Assembly (NCBI GenBank): GCA_039583875.1
Contig: CM077160.1
Span: 111,867,314 to 111,931,313 of the forward strand
Direction: 5' to 3'
DNA from: Platanthera guangdongensis
Lineage: Eukaryota > Streptophyta > Magnoliopsida > Asparagales > Orchidaceae
Length of the DNA stretch: 64,000 nt
The position numbers were made by a program, and so were the translations under genes. This document shows positions 11,125 through 24,000 of this stretch, in pieces. Positions within the stretch are counted from its first letter, which is position 1. Each line of letters starts with the position of its first letter. The notes under the pieces are model-generated. The model saw only the letters and a program-made list of their open reading frames with translations, was not told where the DNA came from and did no database searches.

Positions 11125-11279
11125 TGCAGAAGTAGATGGAAATGAAATACTAGGTGCAATATTATTCTTCCACAATGAGGGCATTATATAGGAAACACAA
11201 CATGACTCTCAACACCGATAGGCGGTGTGAGACTAAACTCCTAAATGACAATAATATTTAAATACTAATAACTCGAACA
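11125..11279 (-). repeat. 5' LTR of the small LTR element (155 bp)
   Basis: The partner of 9701-9856. Differences are concentrated at the first bases (TGCAGAAG against TGTAGCAG) and in the ATTATTCTTCC segment. Confidence 0.9.
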
Positions 11280-12242
11280 TATACAAATTCAGTGACAAGG
11301 GTGAGGACGTCTGGAGGATTAACACAGGAATTCCCTATCACTGTTGGCTTACATCAAGGTTCAGCTTTAAACCCTTATCTCTTTACCCTTATCTTAGATG
11401 AGCTCACCAGACATATCCAACAAGAAATACCTTGGTGTTTATTGTTTGCGGATGATATCGTTTTGGTTGATGAGACGCGCGAGGGTGTAAACACAAAACT
11501 TGAATCTTGGCGAGATACTTTAGAAAAGAAGGGTTTTAGGTTGAGCATGACAAAGAGGGAGTATATGAAGCTTAAATTTAGCATTACAAGAAGGACAGAT
11601 GACTTCGTTATTAAGTTGGGTGAACAAGATATTTCCCGTAGTCAGTGTTTTAAATATTTTGGATCGATAGTTCAAAAAGACGGAGGTATTGATAAAGATG
11701 TGGCACATAGAATCCAAGCAGGTTGATTGAAGTGGAGAGGCGCGTTAGGATCTTATGTTGTCGTAAAGTACCACTAAAACTTAATGGCAAGTTTTACCGT
11801 ACTGCAATTAGACCCGCAATGTTTTATGGTTTTGAGTGTTGGGCAGTGAATTGTGTACATGAGCAAAAAATGGGAGTTGCAGAGATGAGAATGCTTAGGT
11901 GGATGTGCGGACACACGAGATTGGATAAAATTAGGAATGAAAGTTTCAAAGATAAGACATGAGTAGCACCAATTGCAGAGAAGATGCGAGAAGCTTGTTT
12001 AAGATGGTTTGGACAGATACATAGGAGACCATTAGAGGCACCTGTTAGGCGTTGTGAGAGTCTAGTCACTAGGCATGTTAAACGAGGGAGGGGTAGACCA
12101 ATAAAGATTTGGAATGAAACTGTAAGGAAAGACATGCTGTACTTAGACATCAGTGAGATTATGACAAAAGATAGGGTACAATGGCGACAAAGGATCCATA
12201 TAACCGACCTCACTATAGTGGGATAAAGGCTTGAATGTTGTT
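11280..12242 (+). pseudogene. RTE-like LINE A, 3' part
   Basis: It resumes the RT after the LTR insertion: GLHQGSALNPYLF, then the catalytic-type FADDIVLVDE, then KLESWRDTLEKKGFRLS and KYFGSIVQKDGGIDKDV. A frameshift near 11725 moves the C-terminal part (KFYRTAIRPAMFYG.ECWA, AEMRMLRWMCGHTRLDKIRN, LRWFGQIHRRPLEAPVRR) into other frames. The element ends with GGATCCATATAACCGAC, CACTATAGTGGGA and a TTG-type tail near 12242. The catalytic FADD is retained, but stops and frameshifts disable it. Confidence 0.88.
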
Positions 12243-13679
12243 ATAATCATATCTAATCTCAATGTTAAGTTACTAAAATATTAGAAGTGGAGTTTTTCAG
12301 TGTGGACGGCTGCCCACACTCGGCATACTGTAGATTTGCCCATGACTAAAGGTCATGAAAGTAGTCCTTTATAAATGCTCTATTATGGAAATTTTTTTGT
12401 TCTAGAAGTGTTTTTTGAGCGTGAAGCGTAATGCTTATATGATGTGCTTTGTTTTACTCGAGAGATTATTGTTGGAGTATGCAGTGGAAAATGATGGAAG
12501 GGAGGGGCTCGGTATGAAGAAGAAAGGTACTTCCACACAATCTTTAGGCGTGCCAAAACTTCTAGGAAATACATAAACTTCTAAATTATTTATTAACAAT
12601 TTAACAATAATTTTAAGAGCACTTAAAATAGTAAAATCTCAAAAGATTCAAGTAGAGAAATGTCCCATGCATATAAATTGCCAAACGAATTAACTTTTAA
12701 ATCTTATTTGATAAAATGAACTACATACCGTTGGATCATCAAAAGTTTCTCATTTTTGATAGTGGATTGACCTGTTGCTCTAGATTTATCTACTTGTTCT
12801 ACAGTCCCAAGAGGGCATCTACATTGATATTTTGAGAGTAGCTGTGGATCCATAAGTCACACCAAACATTTGTGCGTAAATCCCAGATTGAAGGAATCTC
12901 CTGACCTGAATAAGTTCAGAGAGTATAGTTCTGCATATTGGGTTGCTTAGCTGCCTAGGCGTAAAATAGGTCTCTCTGCATGGTACAAATGGACTGTCAT
13001 GCATGGGTAGCATGTACCGCACACTTCATGCATTTTTGGTAAAATCTAGTTCAATTTAACCAGCTACTTACTTTCCTAGCTAGCATTTCTGTAGTAACAC
13101 ACTCCTCTAAAATCTCTTTAAGGTTTTCTTTGGTGATACTTAAATTTAAACTCTATTTTGCTAAAGTTGATCTCTTTTCATCTTTATGCACATTGTAAAT
13201 GAGAAAATAAAACAAATCACTGATCATTATTATCATTACCATTAATCATACTCCAATTATCTAGGATTGGCCTTATGGATCATCTTTCTTTTAGGTCATA
13301 TTAGTCAATCCATATTTATGCCATTTATGAAGCACGAACAATCTTACATATCGTATTTGAAACATTTCTGAGTTGAGAAACCCTCAAAAACTCTTGAAAA
13401 TCCCTCCCCCTAAACTCTAAGATTTTTTTTTTAATTTTAGAGAATTTTTTTCCGGATACTCACATATTCTTTTAGATACTATCAAACATGTCTGAGTTTT
13501 CTTGAAAATGCCCAAATATTATTTGTTTTGGAATGGTGACAGAGAAAGACATGCAAAATAAAAAAGTGTTGAATGATAGGTGGTGCAATTCAATTAATTG
13601 CATATTTTTATTCATGTTTTTTATTTAGGATATGATATGTTTTTGTGACACAAATTTTGTCTTCATATTGTTTTATGAT
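12243..13679. other. No gene seen
   Basis: AT-rich sequence between two LINE copies. There are short open frames only, no family motif, and no repeat of more than local scale. Confidence 0.5.
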
Positions 13680-15360
13680 ATAAAAAATTACTCGAGCTAG
13701 AGAAAGGACAACGATAGATTTAAGTCGAGTAAAATTCATGAAGGATGAAACATATACAGTTTTGACGAATGATGTGAATATTAAAAAGTGATGGAAAAGA
13801 TACTTTTAACAACTCTATAATGAACCAAAAGACAATGAATTGAACTTGAAAGATTTATGTAAATCTGTGTAGTATATGAACATAACGTTTTATTGTAAAA
13901 TTCAAGTATCAGTGGTAAATGATGCTCTAAAGAGGATGAAAAATAGAAATGCGGTTTGGCCAGACAATATACCCATTGAAGTTTGAAAATGTTTAGCGAA
14001 TGAATGAATTTTGTGTCTTACATGTTTTTTCAATAAAATATTGAGTCAAAGGAGATGTCAGATTAATGGAGAGAGTATCCTGACACTTCTGTATAAAAGC
14101 AAAAGAGATATACAAAATTGTGTTAATTACAGAGGAATTAAATTGATGAGTAATATCATGAAACTATGAAAACGAGTAATAAAAAGAAGAGTAAAACGAG
14201 AGAGTAACATCTTAGAGATTAATTTGGATTCATGCCAGGGCGGTCGACCGTGAAAGCTTTACATCTCTTGAGGAGACTCATTGACAACTACCGAGAAAGA
14301 AAACAAGATTTGCATATGCTGTTTATCGATCTTGAGAAACCTTATGATAGAGTTCCAAGAGAGACCTTATGGAGAGTCTTAGAAAAGAAAGGTGTAAATG
14401 CATCTTACATTGACATAATCAAAGATATGTATACAAATTCAGTGATAAGGGTGAGGACATTTGAGGGATTAACACATGAATTCTCTATCACTGTTGGCTT
14501 ACATCAACGTTTAGTTTTAAGCCCTTATCTCTTTACCATTATCTTAGATGAGCTCACCGGACATATCCAACTGCAATACCTTGGTGTTTATTGTTTGCGG
14601 ATGATATCCTTTCGGTCGATGAGACACGCGAGGGTGTATACGCAAAACTTGAATCTTGGCGAGACACTTTAAAAAAGAAGGGTTTTAGGTTGAGCAGGAC
14701 AAAGAGGGAGTATATGAAGCTTAAATTTAGCAGTGCAAGAAGGATGGTTGATTTCGTTATTAAGTTGGGTGATCAAGATATTTTCCGTAGTGAGTGTTTT
14801 AAATATCTTGAGTCGATAGTTCAAAAAGACGGAGGTATTGATAACGATGTGACACACATAATCCAAGCGGGTTGGTTGAAGTGGAGAGGCGCGTCAGGGA
14901 TCTTATGTGATCGTAGAGTTACTAGAGTACCATTAAAACTTAAGGGCAAGTTTTACTATACTGCAATTAGACCAACGATGCTCTATGGTTCTGTGTAGCT
15001 GTGTACATGAGCAAAAAATTGGAGTTGCGGAGATGAGAATGCTTAGGTGGACGTGTGGACACACGAGACTCGATAAAATTATGAATGAATGTATCGGGGA
15101 TAAGACATGAGTATCACCAATTTGCAGAGAAGATCCAAGAAGCTCGACTTAGATGGTTTGGATACGTACAAAGGAGACCATTGGAGACACCTATTATGCA
15201 CTGTGAGAGTCTTGTCACTAGGCATGTTTGGAATGAAACTATAAGGAAAGACATGATGTACTTAGGCATTAGGGAGATTATGACAAAAGATTGGGCACAA
15301 TGGCGACAAAGGATCCATATAACCGACCCCACTATAGTGGGATAAAGGCTTGAGTGTTGT
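13680..15360 (+). pseudogene. RTE-like LINE B, 5'-truncated
   Basis: It starts at the ITRARERT-like block found at 8943 in LINE A and runs to the shared 3' tail at 15360. RT blocks are clear: the FMPGRSTVKALHLLRRLIDN start, LFIDLEKPYDRVP, then FADDILSVDETREGVYAKL and KYLESIVQKDGGIDNDV. There is a frame change around 14590, a stop after LYGSV (14998) and another frame change near 15085. About 20 bases of the 3' ORF (the GRGRP block of copy A) are missing near 15226. The copy is inactive. Its uninterrupted region at 14418-14450 serves as the empty-site reference for the LTR insertion in LINE A. Confidence 0.88.
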
Positions 15361-15451
15361 TAGTTTTATGATATGTGAGATATAATGTTGAAAAAATGAA
15401 GAAGACACGAATGTCACACATGTTTTCATATTAATCTGTGCTTATATTTAA

Positions 15452-15612
15452 GGCAGCCAGGTTCACAAAGCATCCCTGCGCAGCAAGGGTCTGGGGAAGG
15501 ATCCCACCACAAGGGTGAAATGTAGGCAAACCTTACCCTGCATTTTTGGAAGAGTCTACATCAAGGACTCGGACCCATGACCTCAAGGTCACACAATAAC
15601 ACCTCAGCTGTA
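15452..15612 (-). mobile_element. Au-type tRNA-derived SINE
   Basis: On the + strand it begins GGCAGCCAGGTTCACAAAGC, the complement of the conserved Au-SINE 3' end, followed by GGGTCTGGGGAAGG and ATGTAGGCAAACCTTACCC. The tRNA-related head is at 15560-15610, where the box-B-like GGGTCCGAGTCC and the GACCT..AGGTCA block can be read on the minus strand. Full-length Au SINEs are about 180 bases, so this copy is nearly complete. It is transcribed by RNA polymerase III when active. Confidence 0.8.
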
Positions 15613-18375
15613 TCCTAAGTTTTTTTTTTGAAAAAAAATCAAAAGCGTATCCCATATCCTAGGTTTGTCTGAAAATCAAATTTTCCGTATCTATATTGTA
15701 TGTGTCTCGTGTTCGTCCTCATGCAACATAGTATGCCATGTTAAATGCCGATCTCTCTAGGGTCAGTCTTGTTTCACTTGGTGGACTAAGTTCTTTATGT
15801 TACAAAACCAGTCAACTTAAACATTTACCTGATATTAATCACCTGCAATTGTTGTTTATAAATCAAGTCAAATTTGTAGCCTAGCAGTTGTCCATCTAAA
15901 ATCAAATAATTGTAAAAAAAGTTGAAAATAAATTGAACTTATGAAACTGCATGATGAGGACCGTCTCCATTTATCTCATCGATTTTGAAAAACAACAATT
16001 TATGATCGTCAGGCGATCAACTTATTTTTTTGGATTTTATCCTTTTTTTCTATATTTTTTGAAGCTCTATTTTCGGAGTTAGGTTAAGTTGTTCAATCGG
16101 ACATTCCAAACCATCAGATACTCTTAACCTAAACCTCTTATATATATATGCTCCTCTCATATTTTCTAGGGATCAAGAGTTTGAGTTTTCTAGGGAGGAC
16201 GCTGCTCGGTCTATCCAGAACTGAAGTCCGATTCTCCCGGTGCCGTCTCCAATGAGCCAAGTGATTTCCGCCATTGCTTAGCACAAGTCCTCCAACCTCC
16301 GACAATATCGCCAGAACCCTGTCCAGCCTCCAACGTCCAGTTTCAAGTCTGACGGTTTCCCAGGCTTCCTCGACATCGACTGCTGCTTCTCTTGCGACAA
16401 CAAAGATCATTTTTCTTCAATATTGTTTCCCAATCGCCTCCTCTCTATAGACGCTCCTGTCGTTGCCTTTTTGTCCTCTTGTTGTCTCCTACATCTTCCA
16501 CCAGCCCCGCAATCGCTCCCACACTCCCCAAACTCCACTTCCAGCGCCGTCCATCCCTACACAACCTTTACCAGCCTTCTTCCTCCCTGTCCTAGCACCC
16601 GATCGACCACTGCAGCTCCTCCATACAACCACCCACACTTCCCCAAGCCTGCTCAACACCTCCAGCCCCTATACCCCTAGTTGAGCCCCCTCACCGTCAC
16701 CCCCCCTTTTATCGAGCTCGTTCTTCCCTGACATTCCCCACAACAGCATTCTCCCTTCAAAAAAGTCATCTCCGCCACCAGAGCTCCCCCTCCACCATCG
16801 GCTCCAATTTCCATTTCTTCGCATTGCACGAGTACCTTGTATTGCTAGTAGCATTTTGCTAAATTAATTTGATTATTTCACTTTTCGAAGTATCTTTGAT
16901 GTATCCGTCTATATATATAAGAACATTTCAAAAAATAGAAAAGTACAATCTAGACCTTGCTAAAACTCCTTCAAACACATTATAATCAAGACCTACAACA
17001 ATCTTCAGAACTTCTATTATCCTTATGCTGCACTATATCATAATCTGGTTCAACATAAAGCCACACCCTCAACATACTGCAACATATATATAAGTATATA
17101 TTTGTAAAGGCTACTAGTTGTAATAAGAGCAGACGTGCAAAATGCTGATAAATGAACTAACATTTTACTTTTGAAGTTATCTTCAAATGAATAAAAAGTA
17201 TACATTAGTAAATTACTGCCTCTCAAACTTCCACATCAAATGCATCAATGAAAATCCAAAAAAAATGAAGAACACAATCACGTGCTACGTAATAATCTTT
17301 AAATAAATGAATCACAAATTACTCATCAATTTTACATTAATCTCTCTAGTTTCACATGTTGTCAAGTATGATTCCAAATGAAACCTTATACCTTATATTC
17401 TGTAAATAAACAATCTAGCAATAGAGCACTATTTGTTGTATCATGGAAGAACATCAGAGAGAAATCAAACATTGCTGCTTATCAGTGAAGACGTTCAAAC
17501 TTATGTCCTGTGGTTAAGAACTTAGGCAGGAGTCTTCTAGACAAAAGTATAGTTTATACCTCATAAACCATATATGAGAGGATAATGAGCCGTTATAAAG
17601 TCCATTAAACAAAAATTGAAAGAGACATTTACTTTTCTCATTTTTGTTTACTCGTGCCCAATTCAAAAATTAAAAGCCTAGAATTTGTAAAGAATAAAAA
17701 TTAGTATCTCATTTTAATAAAAGTCTATGTGAGTGAGAGAGGAAGGACGCAAGACGGATAAATGTAGGGAACGAGATGGATCAAAAACCTCTTCATCGTC
17801 CAAGAATCCACCACTTCATGTCCACCTCTTTAGACTATCCTACCTCGTATTTTGGCTTAACCAATGGATCCTCCACTGCGATCTTATAATGGTGCAACAG
17901 TTTGAAGAAAATGTCTTAGAAGCATACCTTAGACCTATATCTATAGTTCTTAGGAAGTGATGAAGTTGAACCAAGTTTGAAGCAACATAATCAGAAGGGA
18001 CGAATCATAAAGAAAGATCTAACATTGTGATATATTTGGGCTTGAGCTAGTGAGTATGAAATCCCTAATAATTTTCTCAGTTATTCTTTATCAATTTCAA
18101 CATTATTTGGTTAGTTTAGCCCATATAAATTTAGTTTTTTTTAGGTCTATCATTATCTGTGCCTTGTCAGTTCAATTGACAACCCTAAAAGTATTATCTG
18201 ATATTTTACTCATGGGTGGATACTTGAATTCTAACATGCCATCAGAGCTAACATGCTATCAATGTTGAGCATAGGGACATTGATAATCTAATATATCCTA
18301 GTACATTTAATGAGATAGATGAGAGTCGTTCAAGATGACTTCATAGTCTAGGCGTAATATCTTTGATAAGATTCT
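15613..18375. other. No recognised gene; C-rich tract at about 16400-16850
   Basis: AT-rich sequence flanks a strongly C-rich, G-poor + strand tract from about 16400 to 16850 with proline/serine-rich frames, similar in style to 6590-6960. I do not recognise the encoded peptides. Positions 16180-16400 include CTTCCTCGACATCGAC-type sequence that may be part of the same relic. The rest (16860-18375) shows nothing recognisable. Confidence 0.4.
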
Positions 18376-18680
18376 CCATGAATTCTTGAAGAATGATGAT
18401 TCATAAGGCCAACCCTAAAATAGTTGGATAAGGTTCTTTACGATGCTGATAATGAAAAAGCTTTAAAATTAATTGTTAGAAAATAACAAAAAAAGCAAAA
18501 TGGTGTAAACTTCATGGTTTTAGTGCAATCCATGAATGCTTGAAGAATGATGATTCATAAGGACAACCCTAAAATAGTTGGATAAGGTTCTTTATGATGA
18601 TAACGAAAGAACTTTAAAATTTAAATGTTAAAAAATAACAAAAAAAGCAAATGGTGTAAACTTCATGGTTTTAGTGCAAT
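18376..18680 (+). repeat. Tandem duplication, two units of about 154 bp
   Basis: 18376-18529 and 18530-18680 align end to end. Shared words include TTGAAGAATGATGATTCATA, ACCCTAAAATAGTTGGATAA and ACTTCATGGTTTTAGTGCAA. There are a few substitutions and small indels. Confidence 0.92.
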
Positions 18681-18746
18681 GCTTTGCACTGTTTAAAAAA
18701 GATTCCCAATGCTACATTTCCATTCATTACAAATATTGTGGCAAAG

Positions 18747-19305
18747 ATGCGCGTCTGGTTATGCCTTGCTTAATAATGCAGTTCATTCATAGTTGATTAT
18801 TAGAACAAACTAAAGATGAACTAAATTCCTTCTTAGTTCATCTGTAGTTCATTGTTAGAAATAACTCAAAATAAACTATGTTAATTCATAGTTCATTCTG
18901 ATTCCATTCTTAGAAAGAAATAAAAATGAACTAAGTTCATTCTTATAACAGACAAAAACAAACATGTTCATTCTGAGTTCATCTTTAGTTCATCTTGAGT
19001 TCATTATTATTTCATTCTTAGTTCATTCTATGTTTTTTTTAGTTTATTCTCTCATTATTTTTTTTAATTCATTGTTTGTTCATTCTCAGAATGAGCTAAT
19101 TTCATTCTTACTTCATATTTAGTTCATTCTTAGATCATTGTTAGAATGAACTAAAAATGAACTAAGCTCAGTCTTTCTTCATTCTTAGTACATTCATAGA
19201 ATGAACTAAAAATGAAATAAGGCCATTGATAACTCATCCTATAATGAAAATGAAATAGAGGCGCATTCGGTTACGCCATGCTTAATGGTGCATGCCGTTA
19301 ACTGT
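18747..19305. repeat. AGTTCATT/AATGAACT-rich degenerate repeat
   Basis: From 18780 to about 19215 the sequence is built largely of AGTTCATTCTT-like words and their reverse complements (AAAATGAACTAA). The block is flanked by related direct repeats at 18747-18790 and 19260-19305, which share the GTTAYGCCWTGCTTAAT core. Confidence 0.8.
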
Positions 19306-21858
19306 TGTCAAATGTTTCTTAAGTTCACTCCATGAGATGGCGTTGATGGTCAAGTTACGAGTAGATGTTCCCCGTGAGTGAATGAGGGTTGAGGTTTGTG
19401 GATGCCACTATATCAAAATAATATTTGTAGAGTCCAAGATAATTATATTACTAATCAACACATGCATTGTGTTCCACATCATTGATGGCACCCCAAAAGT
19501 GGGCATGTTGACTTCCACTTCTACTTTGAGTGGATGATGCCAATTTTCTAGCTGATTTGGGCAATAATCTCCTCATTGGAATTCTCACCTTCATTGTGGT
19601 TTACATGTGCTAGGAATCTTCATTCGTTGGTTGTCAAAGGGGATAAACACAGCTTTACCATGGCATCCAAGGCTGGAGCTTCAAATTCTTACTAAGCTAA
19701 GGAGAAAACTAAGGACCTGTTCAAGAAAAACTAAGGGTCTGTTTATGTGGGTGGTGATGGTTGGAAATGGAGCAGTTAGAGATAGATAAACCATCATTTT
19801 TGAGCGTAGCTCCCTCACTGTGTTGGAATCAGACATAAAATGCCGTTTAAGGGAATCAATGTTTTCAAATGGAGGTTATTCAAATGGACAAAAAATAGCA
19901 ATTACTTTTATAAAAATCCAATGATGAAAAAAGCCCAAATAAACATAGGCGTGACAAATGTTTTTCATTCTCCTTCATTCCATAGTCCTAAAGCTGTTTA
20001 AACACAAGCTACATGAATGACACATGTATGAATAAGCACTAACCAATGGACAATCACAGAAATATCCAGGATGAGAAAAGTACCCAAATATTAATTTATT
20101 AAAATTATCAATGGTACAAAATAAGGTCTAACTCGACTCATGACTCGACCCATTACATAGGACATAACTACATGATACTGCGTTTTGCGATCTTACTACT
20201 GGGGGGCATGGTTCCTCTCTGTTGTCAGTTCTAGCTTATGAGGAGAAGATACGACTTGTTATCCCTATCATATTTGTTATTATTTTTGACGGAGGCCAAC
20301 ATCAGCAACTAAGTCACCCGATGTGCTCCCTTATTGCCTCAACATGTGGATTTTTTCAGCTTCTTTGCATGAAAGTTGGGTTAGCAGAAAGGATCTCCTT
20401 TCTTCTTGTAATACGTTTCTATCAATATCATAAATTAATAATTCGAGTAACGCGGCATCTAATAGTAATTTGATCTGAACAAGACATACCTAAATCACGA
20501 GGCAATGAATACGAACGAACACGTGATTGGGGTTGAGTTTACTAAAATAACTCAAGTTTGTGGCACGTGGTTCTCTATCATGTTTTGTATTGCAAAGAAC
20601 ACAACACAAGGATAGGGAAGTATATATCTAGTGGCAGCACAAATAAATCTTCTAGGTTTGGTTGAAAGGACTATCACGATCTATGAAAGGTGCATATAAG
20701 CTCATAGCTTAGTGCAAGTTTATTCATTTCAATAGATGAAAGAACTCATTCAACATTGTTAAAGCGAGTCAAAAATTTAATTGGAATCACAGATCCAATG
20801 AATTCTATCTAATTTGGTCAAAACAACTCTTTGAAAGATTCCCTACTTTCTTGGGTTAACAGTAGTCAGACTCACCTTCCTCAGATTTGTTCACATCTTC
20901 GTTCATCTTCCTGTGGAGCAGACAAATCAATTTTTAGATTTGTTTCTTTGTCGAGTTCTCTTATCTCATTTTCCTACCATATGTCATGTTGCTTTTACTT
21001 GATTGACGTGTTCGCTTTTCTGCCGACTAGCTGTTGAGTCTCTTTTGTTGATGGGTTCACTGATTGCAATCATTGCATTATCTAGCCATTGTCGTTTTGG
21101 TTCATCCTTTTGTTTGACTGCCTAAGGTCAATGTGAGGTAGGGCTATTTGAGAGAGTGATGTTGGTTTTGAAAAAATGCAGGTAGCATTTGGGTAAGTGT
21201 GATCTCTAATTCTATTTTTCCAGAATGATATTTATGCGAAAGTGCCATCACAATCATATAGGTATTGTCAAGCTTTAGCAATCTTGAACGCTCGGACTTC
21301 ATAAAGTGAAATATTAGCCAAAAAAGTGTTCACGGAAGTTCAAAACATAGCTAAACCAATACCATTGTGTTTACTTGCACAATTTCACACCATCACCACT
21401 CAAGCATCACAACTGCCCCAAACAGATATACAGTGGTCTTGCCGACTATTCCGGTCATTGAATTGTATTTGAAGTTGTGTATTATGAAAATTTTTCCGGG
21501 TTGTTGTTTAGCGGCATGTTTTTTCTGCTAATTGTTTTCAGACGCAGGGGATCCCCCTGTTCTATTTCCGTGAACTTGTTCCCCTAGTTCGCTTGGGTTT
21601 GGTTGAAAAATTGGTTTACAATCATCTCAAGGGTGCAGAGTTGTTAATTTGGTTATACTTATTGGATAATGACTTGAATAATATTTATTAGGAATCCTTA
21701 TGCTTGATTCTCTGAAAGAGAGAAACCATTCTGATGTGTCTTGGATGCTTAGCACCTTGGTACTTCTATGTTAACAAAATTGTCTTGGCCTAATTATTTT
21801 TTTGTTTTCTATTAAGCAATTTTGATTGGTTATGCATTTCCTTGCAATTTGCACGCTG
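19306..21858. other. No gene recognised; probably upstream intron or flank of the TRAF-like gene
   Basis: I looked for the preceding MATH-domain exon, which should end in a tryptophan codon split as TG|G, and did not find it. Short open frames at 20222-20473 and 20831-21037 show no family signature. Confidence 0.4.
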
Positions 21859-22341
21859 CTGTTTTAACTGTTTATGAACATATATTACCCACCTAGTTAT
21901 TATTAATAGTATACAGAATTCGTTAGGAGCATATTGAATTCGGATCAGTTCTGTTAGAATTTTTATTATTTGAAGGGCCTATAGTATTGTTTACTCTATT
22001 CTGATACTTCCATATTTTCTTTTATAAGAAATAACATATCAGTAGTGTTGTGTTCGAAGCTATAGGTACTATGCTTTATACTGTTTTACTGATTTTTTTG
22101 CTGTTGTAACTGTTTATGAACATATATTACCCACCTAGTTATTATTAATAGCATACAAATTCGTCAGGAGCATATTGAATTTGGATCAGTTCTGTTAGAA
22201 TTTTTATTATTTGAAGGGCCTATAGTATTGTTTACTCTATTCTGATACTTCCATATTTTCTTTTATAAGAAATAACATATCAGCAGTGTTGTGTTCGAAG
22301 CTATAGGTACTCTGCTTTATACTGTTTTACTGATTTTTTTG
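21859..22341 (+). repeat. Tandem duplication of 242 bp ending at a splice acceptor
   Basis: 21859-22100 and 22101-22341 are nearly identical. They begin CTGTTKTAACTGTTTATGAA and end TGTTTTACTGATTTTTTTG. The second unit runs straight into CAG|G, the acceptor of exon 1, so the branch-point-like CTGAT and the T-rich tract of this intron are duplicated. The first unit continues with CTGTTG and has no AG at that position. Confidence 0.93.
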
Positions 22342-22344
22342 CAG

Positions 22345-22433
22345 GTATATTTTAATTTATCCACAGGGATGTGATGTTTGCAATCATCTATCTTTGTTCC
22401 TTTGTGTTGCTAATCATGACAAGCTTCTTCCAG
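22345..22433 (+). CDS. TRAF1-like: TRAF-like gene, visible exon 1 (MATH domain)
   Basis: It starts with the third base of a split tryptophan codon after TTGCAG and encodes the MATH-domain strand [20 protein letters not shown] followed by VANHDKLLP. It ends CCAG|GTCTGT, splitting a glycine codon with the next exon. The preceding exon, expected to end in ...YK and TG, was not found. Confidence 0.92.
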
Positions 22434-23588
22434 GTCTGTCATCTCTTGATTTTATTCTCAGAAAAATGATAAATTCTAAAGTTTTCCTGCAATTGATTTT
22501 TGTGAATTGTTGTAGGTTGGAGCCATTTTGCACAGTTTACTATAGCTGTTGTAAATAAGGATACTAAGAAGACCAAATTCTCTGGTTAGTTGGGTTGAAT
22601 AGTAACCTAAGAAAATTTAAAGCAACCTGAAAAGTTTTCCCTTTCTTCTCCCGACATTAATGTTTGTGCTTGCTAGATACTTTGCACCGTTTCTGGAAGA
22701 AAGAGCACGACTGGGGTTGGAAAAAATTTATGGAACTCTCTAAGGTGGAGGAAGGTTTTGTAAATAACGAGACTCTTGTCATCAAAGCTCAAGTTCAAGT
22801 AATTAGGTATCAGTTTAGAGACTCTGCTGAACTTAGCTACATTTGCTATTTAACATTTTTGGTCAATTTGAAACATATCACCATTTATATGGAAATATGG
22901 GAGATCTAAATTAATAATATAAATGCCAATACTTCTCTTGGTCGGATGATTAGTTTTTTATTTTGATTGAAAGTACTTATGCATTATTGTTTAAATTCAA
23001 ATATCAATGTAAATATTATCCATCACGATAATTACTTAAATATACTTTAACTAATTAAATAATTATGAAACTAATAATCAGTTTTATATTTAAATTCAAA
23101 TTTAGATTTGAATATAAGAAATAATAATTCTATGACAATTAGTTCGATGTAAGTTTAAAATAACTTGCAATTAGAAGGTTAAATACAATTAATAGTTATA
23201 AAATGGATAATTATTTACATAAATAAGCATAACTTAATTAATATAAAATCTAAGCCAATTATATTTGCATCCGTATATTAATAAAAAAATTACTTGCTAC
23301 TCCAATTGCTGTGCCGATAATATCATGATGATAGTTCCAATTTAGTTGAATTTTGTCATTTTAGATCTCTGACTTTTTTTGCTAGAGTGATTAAGAAAGG
23401 CTAATATATAAAAGGACAGCCTGGTGCACAAAGCATTTTCGCATGAGGGTCTGGGGAAGGCTTCCACCACCAGGGTGAATATACATAAATATAGCCAATT
23501 AAAAGGGGTACTAAGTAGTAATATACATAAATTCACTTCTACAATGAATTTAGTGCTTACTGCTATAGTATGGAAAAATGGGAATATT

Positions 23589-23661
<73 letters not shown>

Positions 23662-23956
23662 GAGTGACGGGCACGGGTCTCCGGCCCTCGTGCCCGCGCG
23701 ACAGTACCCGACCGCGGCGGCGGGCTTCGCCAGCCCCAGGTGGGGTTCGCCCACTCGTGGGCTCATAAAAATATATATTATAGATATATATATAAATTTA
23801 TAAATATAAATATAATTTATAAATATATAAATATAATTTATAATTTATAGATATATAAATATATATCACATATATAAGGGTAAAAAACCATTTGGAGCAA
23901 GGACATTTTGGGAAATTCCAATGTTGCACCAAAGGGTAGTTTTCCCTTATAATATA

Positions 23957-24000
<44 letters not shown>

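Larger units (their letters stand above)
9701..11279 (-). mobile_element. Small non-autonomous LTR retrotransposon inserted in LINE A
   Basis: The termini are TG...CA and the LTRs are 156 and 155 bases. Both sides carry the 5-base duplication TATAC (9696-9700 and 11280-11284), and removing the element restores continuity with LINE B at 14418-14450. A tRNA-iMet-type primer site abuts the right LTR, so the element reads on the minus strand, and a polypurine tract abuts the left LTR. The 1.27-kb interior shows no gag or pol motif, only GC-rich CAG/CGA-rich sequence with short frames. It is in the size range of TRIM or small LARD elements. The two LTRs differ by roughly eight or nine positions by eye, so the insertion is not very recent. 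Confidence 0.9.

Noticed and set aside
22664..22909. Stand-alone 81-codon gene
   Set aside because: Only 22677-22806 is conserved; both flanks are splice sites, so it is an exon of the larger gene.
23342..23803. Open frames of 67-114 codons across the TA repeat
   Set aside because: They consist of Tyr-Ile repeats from the (TA)35 tract and are artefacts.
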